Shown: piece after piece, positions 60,541-64,000 of the stretch
Layout: every line of letters begins with the position of its first letter
Numbering within the stretch: position 1 is the first letter of the stretch
Source: Leptolyngbya ohadii IS1
GTDB taxonomy: Bacteria; Cyanobacteriota; Cyanobacteriia; Elainellales; Elainellaceae
NCBI RefSeq assembly: GCF_002215035.1
Contig: NZ_NKFP01000001.1
Coordinates: 186,001-250,000 of the forward strand
Direction of reading: 5' to 3'
DNA length: 64,000 nt
Position numbers and translations under genes: made by a program
Notes under the pieces: model-generated
The model's input: only the letters and a program-made list of their open reading frames with translations
Databases searched by the model: none
Told to the model about the DNA's origin: nothing

Positions 60541-61488
60541 TTAACCAGGCGCAAAAATGTTGAGCTTAAGCTGTTGACTGATATACTCCGCCGCCAGTTG
60601 ACCCCTCACACTATTTCCGGCTTCATCCAGCGGGGGCGAAAATGCTGCGATCGCCAGTTTTCCCGGTGCAACGGCAAGAATACCGCCTCCCACACCGCTC
60701 TTACCCGGTAGCCCTACCGAATAGAGCCAGTCTCCCGAAGCCGTGTAGAGTCCTTCCATCATCATTTCTGACAGAATATGGGGAACGTTTGCGGATTGAA
60801 CGATGCGCTCCTTCGTTACCGGATTGATACCGCCATTGGCTAACGTTGCGCCCATAATGGCGAGATCTTTAGCGGTAATCAGCGTAGAACATCCTCGCGT
60901 GTAGATATCGCAGGCTTCGATCGGATCGCTGTACATTGCGCCCGAACTGTACAGAATCCAGGCAATCCCGCGATTGTGAAAATTCGTGGTTTGCTCAGAT
61001 TGATTGACTTCTTGACTGAGGCTAATTCGCCGTCCCGCAAAACGGCTCTGCATGTTGAGGATCTGCCGCCACCGATCTTCTGCGTCTTTGCCCTGCACCA
61101 AACTTGCGGTAGACATTGCCCCGGCATTCACCAGCGGACTGAGTGGCTTACCGTTATGCAGAGCGAGTGCCATCACGGAGTTAAACGGTAGTCCAGTTGG
61201 GTCAGCCCCCACTTTTTCTCGCAATGCCTCCGCACCAATTTGCTCAATCACTAACGCTAAAGTGAATACTTTAGAGATTGATTCGATCGCAAATTCGTAG
61301 GACGTATCTCCAACTTCAATCACAGTTCCATCGATGAAACCAACTGCAATCCCAAAAAGATGGGACGGGACACTCGCAAGATACGGAATATAGCTGGCAT
61401 TCTTGCCGTCATTGTTACCAGAGAACTGTTTGTGAGCTGCTTCGATCGCTAAACTCACAGCCTGAGAAGCGGGAGGGGATGCAATCAT
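60541..61488 (-). CDS. glsA: Glutaminase A
   Basis: 315 residues, normal for GlsA. The serine-dependent catalytic motif E-S-I-S-K is at 69-73 (Ser70, Lys73). The family blocks P-F-N-S-V-M-A-L, N-A-G-A-M-S and Y-S-S-G-A-M-Y are present, as is S-V-G-L-P-G-K-S-G-V-G-G near 258. It converts glutamine to glutamate and ammonia. Together with gadB and gadC it can feed a glutamine/glutamate-dependent acid-resistance or GABA pathway; released ammonia also consumes a proton. Confidence 0.93.
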   Translation of the reverse strand: MIASPPASQAVSLAIEAAHKQFSGNNDGKNASYIPYLASVPSHLFGIAVGFIDGTVIEVGDTSYEFAIESISKVFTLALVIEQIGAEALREKVGADPTGLPFNSVMALALHNGKPLSPLVNAGAMSTASLVQGKDAEDRWRQILNMQSRFAGRRISLSQEVNQSEQTTNFHNRGIAWILYSSGAMYSDPIEACDIYTRGCSTLITAKDLAIMGATLANGGINPVTKERIVQSANVPHILSEMMMEGLYTASGDWLYSVGLPGKSGVGGGILAVAPGKLAIAAFSPPLDEAGNSVRGQLAAEYISQQLKLNIFAPG

Positions 61489-61686
61489 AGTTTAATGACG
61501 ATTAACAAACGATTAGAGTATTGGTACAGAATGCTTTAAGCAGATACCCCGTTGGTGTGGCAGAGGTAGGGGCAGGTTGGGCAGAGAGTTTATCAGTCTC
61601 CCCCAGAGCATTGCAGCAAAACCCGCCCTTACAGTCGTCATCCAACAGTCATTCAACAACCAGGAATTCCTGCCTCTCCTTGCCGA

Positions 61687-63228
61687 CTAATTCACCTGAA
61701 CATCGCTGGATGTGCTGCCTGCCTCAACCGGAGCAGGAACCAAATCTTGCAGAGGAGCGGTATTCTTGGCGGCTTCTTCCGGCGGAATCACCTGCCATTC
61801 CCGTTTGCGATTGGCATAGAAGAGAAAGGGCGGAATTGCAAATAGAATCAGTCCCGCTAGCATAATGCCCACATAGAGAACGGGGGACATAGAGCTATAT
61901 TGCGTGGGCGGCACAAAGCCGAGCAGCAGCGCCAGAGCCGACGAAATAATGCCCAGAACTGACCAGAACTCGATCGCCGGACAGACAAAACCACGCTTCA
62001 CATGGGGCTGAGTTTTACGCAGTTTCAGTGCCGAACGGAACATGAAAATGTAAATCACCAGATAGATTTGAGCGGCGATCGCACTGAGCATCCAGAAAGC
62101 AGCGGAGACATTGGGAATAATGACGTAGAAGAACGCCAGAACGGTGACTAAAGCTGCCTGAACAAACAGGATATTTTGCTGCACGCCTTTGCTGTTGGTC
62201 TTTTGCCACCAGGGGGGCAGCATTCCGGCACGACCCACCATCAGGAGTCCAGCAGACGGTCCAGCTGTCCAGGTTAGAACCCCGCCCAGCGCCCCAAAAA
62301 TGAGCAAGACCGCCATCGTCTTAATGGCCCACATCATATTAAACCGCTGGAAGAATTCGCTGTAAGCCTGCATGACGCCTGCCGTTAAGCTGGTGTCTGT
62401 AGAAGGCACAACAAACGAGATTGCCAATGTGGGAGGCACAAAAATCAACACCGTCAGCAGCGCAGCCAGGGCGATCGCCTTCGGCATTTGCTTCTGGGGA
62501 TTAGAAAGCGATCGGGCGTGAATCGCGTTCATTTCGATTCCGGCAAAGGCGAGGAAGTTGCCTACCAGCAGCACCAGACCGCCTAACAGACCCTCAAAAC
62601 TCTTCCAGAAATCGGAGGCTTCCCGATGATGTCCTGCCACAATGGTTGAGGTGGATTTGAAGATGTCGGGAATCAGCGCACCCAGGCTCAGAGGCGCTTC
62701 CGATTTGTGTCCTGTCAGCAGCCACGCTATTCCCAGCAGAATCAACACTGCCGCCGGAAATAAGGTTCCTGCAATCATAAACCACGAGGATAGTTTAGAC
62801 AGGGAATTTAATCCGTTTAAGGCAATGAACGTGCTGATCCAGTAAAGAACGATAATCACAACGGCGGTAAACAAACCATTCTTCGCCAGATCGGGATTAA
62901 TCAAAAAGGCAAAGGTGTCTGCGGCAAAAGCAAGCACGATCGGATACCAGACCACAACCTGAATCCACTGATACCAGATCGCCCAGAAGCCCAGCTTATC
63001 GCCAAACGCCTGCTTCACCCAGCCGTACATCCCCCCATTCCATCCGGTTCCTAATTCAGCAGCAACCAGAGCCACGGGAATGAAGAAAACAACGGCAGGC
63101 AGCAGATAGAGAAACACAGAACCAAGACCATAAACTGCCATCGTCGGCAGCGATCGGATGCTGGCAACAGCCGCAACCATCATAAAAGATAGGGTAAGCC
63201 ACGAAATGCGGCGAACTTGGGAACTCAT
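61687..63228 (-). CDS. gadC: GadC-like glutamate:GABA antiporter (APC superfamily)
   Basis: 513 residues, 12 membrane spans. The start I-S-W-L-T-L-S-F-M-M-V-A-A-V-A-S-I-R-S-L-P and W-N-G-G-M-Y-G-W-V-K-Q-A-F-G match GadC. The C-terminal tail ends in a Val/Glu-rich region that may act as the pH-sensitive plug seen in E. coli GadC; this is inference. It lies 60 bases behind the glutamate decarboxylase gene. It would exchange external glutamate for internal GABA. Confidence 0.85.
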   Translation of the reverse strand: MSSQVRRISWLTLSFMMVAAVASIRSLPTMAVYGLGSVFLYLLPAVVFFIPVALVAAELGTGWNGGMYGWVKQAFGDKLGFWAIWYQWIQVVVWYPIVLAFAADTFAFLINPDLAKNGLFTAVVIIVLYWISTFIALNGLNSLSKLSSWFMIAGTLFPAAVLILLGIAWLLTGHKSEAPLSLGALIPDIFKSTSTIVAGHHREASDFWKSFEGLLGGLVLLVGNFLAFAGIEMNAIHARSLSNPQKQMPKAIALAALLTVLIFVPPTLAISFVVPSTDTSLTAGVMQAYSEFFQRFNMMWAIKTMAVLLIFGALGGVLTWTAGPSAGLLMVGRAGMLPPWWQKTNSKGVQQNILFVQAALVTVLAFFYVIIPNVSAAFWMLSAIAAQIYLVIYIFMFRSALKLRKTQPHVKRGFVCPAIEFWSVLGIISSALALLLGFVPPTQYSSMSPVLYVGIMLAGLILFAIPPFLFYANRKREWQVIPPEEAAKNTAPLQDLVPAPVEAGSTSSDVQVN

Positions 63229-63288
63229 GGGTTCTCCTTATGGGTTTACAAATGCTGTAAGGAATCCTGTCGAGAGGCTTCAAAACCG

Positions 63289-64000
63289 TTAGGTGTGCTT
63301 GTAACCGCCCGATTCCTGTTCAGTCATAGGAACGCTGACCGGATGCTTCTCGAAATGGGCGATCGCGTCGCGGAAATCTTTGATCAGCAGGGCTGCCAGA
63401 TCGCGGGAAAAGCCTTGCTTGATGATGAGACGCTGGACGGCTACATTGGTGACGTTTTTAGGCATCGTGTAGGCGGGAGCCAGCCACCCTCTCTGACGCA
63501 GACGATCGGCAAGGTCAAACAGTGTGTAGGACGTTTGGGCGCCATCTTTGAATTGCCAGGTAACGGCTGGAATTCCCGTTTGCGGATCACCGTCACAGAC
63601 CAGATCAAAGGGTCCGCTTTGCACCACTTCCTGAGCAATCCATTTGGCAGTGTCATAGCAGGCTTGCTGAATCTTGCGATAGCCTTCCTTACCCAGCCGC
63701 AGGAACAGAAAATACTGGCAGATGATTTGCCCTGCGGGACGGGAGAAGTTCAGCGCAAAGGTTGGCATCTCCCCGCCCAGATAGTTGACGTTAAAAATCA
63801 GTTCTTTGGGCAGCGCAGACGTATCCCGCCAAACCACCCATCCGGAACCGACGGGAGCCAAACCAAACTTGTGACCAGAGGTGCTGATCGATTTAACGCG
63901 GGGCAACCGGAAGTCAAATTTCACATCAGGGGCGCAGAAGGGAGCCAGAAACGCACCGCTCGCACCGTCTACATGAATATCAATGTCCAGCCCTGTACGC
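63289..64000 (-). CDS. gadB: Glutamate decarboxylase, C-terminal part (gene runs off the window)
   Basis: About 237 C-terminal codons are inside the window; the frame is open to base 64000. The PLP-binding lysine lies in S-T-S-G-H-K-F-G, and the cofactor Asp in H-V-D-G-A-S-G-A-F upstream. Later, L-N-F-S-R-P-A-G-Q-I and the ending E-x-x-G-G-Y-K-H-T match group II GAD proteins, which make GABA and consume a proton. The apparent start at 63924 is an internal Met. First in the minus-strand order GadB, GadC, GlsA, APC permease. Confidence 0.9.
   Translation of the reverse strand, partial: RTGLDIDIHVDGASGAFLAPFCAPDVKFDFRLPRVKSISTSGHKFGLAPVGSGWVVWRDTSALPKELIFNVNYLGGEMPTFALNFSRPAGQIICQYFLFLRLGKEGYRKIQQACYDTAKWIAQEVVQSGPFDLVCDGDPQTGIPAVTWQFKDGAQTSYTLFDLADRLRQRGWLAPAYTMPKNVTNVAVQRLIIKQGFSRDLAALLIKDFRDAIAHFEKHPVSVPMTEQESGGYKHT

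Noticed and set aside
1-64000. CRISPR arrays
   Set aside because: All repeat arrays found are head-to-tail tandem units without unique spacers of constant length.

Overview
The window looks like a chromosomal segment of a cyanobacterium, probably a filamentous one. The octamer GCGATCGC (HIP1) and its core CGATCG occur throughout. Several families are typical of cyanobacteria: a pheophorbide-a-oxygenase-type Rieske protein, DUF1822, DUF928, DUF3611, CHAT/CHASE2 proteins, a filamentous-haemagglutinin exoprotein and a TRADD-N-associated membrane domain. No tRNA, rRNA, CRISPR array or replication origin was seen.

Layout. (1) 1-8.8 kb is an accessory, repeat-rich stretch: an NfeD-like protein, a transposase-derived ORF, a peptidoglycan-binding-domain protein, a sigma-like protein with an internal duplication, a TRADD-N-associated membrane protein, and a Rieske oxygenase gene split by an IS5-type insertion whose removal restores the frame exactly. 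MFS debris and a MITE-like element with a 10-bp direct repeat follow. (2) 8.9-35.4 kb is a large sulfur region. It has four SsuA-type binding proteins, two SsuBC transporters, SsuD and SsuE, a DszC/SfnB-like flavoprotein with an LLM-class monooxygenase partner, two TauE/SafE permeases, two Crp-like regulators, an Rrf2 regulator, a two-domain rhodanese, a YeeE/YedE (thiosulfate) transporter, a Na/Pi-cotransporter-like protein and acireductone dioxygenase. A palindromic site, CGGTAA-N10-TTACCG or a variant, lies before three of these transcription units and ties them into one probable regulon. (3) 35.5-50.4 kb holds a minus-strand cluster: an H1-like tailed protein, a sigma-70 factor, DUF1822, CHAT-CHASE2, DUF928, an RTX-type repeat protein, an SH3 protein, a two-partner-secretion exoprotein (TpsA) and a TPR-CHAT protein. 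Stop/start overlaps join sigma to DUF1822 and TpsA to TPR-CHAT. (4) 50.6-58.6 kb holds DUF3611, a large membrane alpha/beta-hydrolase coupled to a small membrane protein, and a three-gene histidine kinase/response regulator set. (5) 58.9-64 kb holds a glutamate/GABA module: glutamate decarboxylase (cut by the window end), a GadC-like antiporter, glutaminase and an APC permease.

Together the sulfur genes would import sulfonates, release sulfite with FMNH2-dependent monooxygenases fed by SsuE, export excess sulfite through TauE/SafE, and handle thiosulfate or sulfane sulfur through YeeE and rhodanese. The CHAT cluster couples a dedicated sigma factor with two caspase-like proteins and a secreted adhesin, and is the best candidate for a poorly described system.

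The spacers carry many unrelated short-period tandem arrays (12-17 bp) and three copies of a 115-bp MITE. In one copy the loops of two internal hairpins are flipped relative to the arms. All family assignments come from reading motifs by eye; no database search was run.
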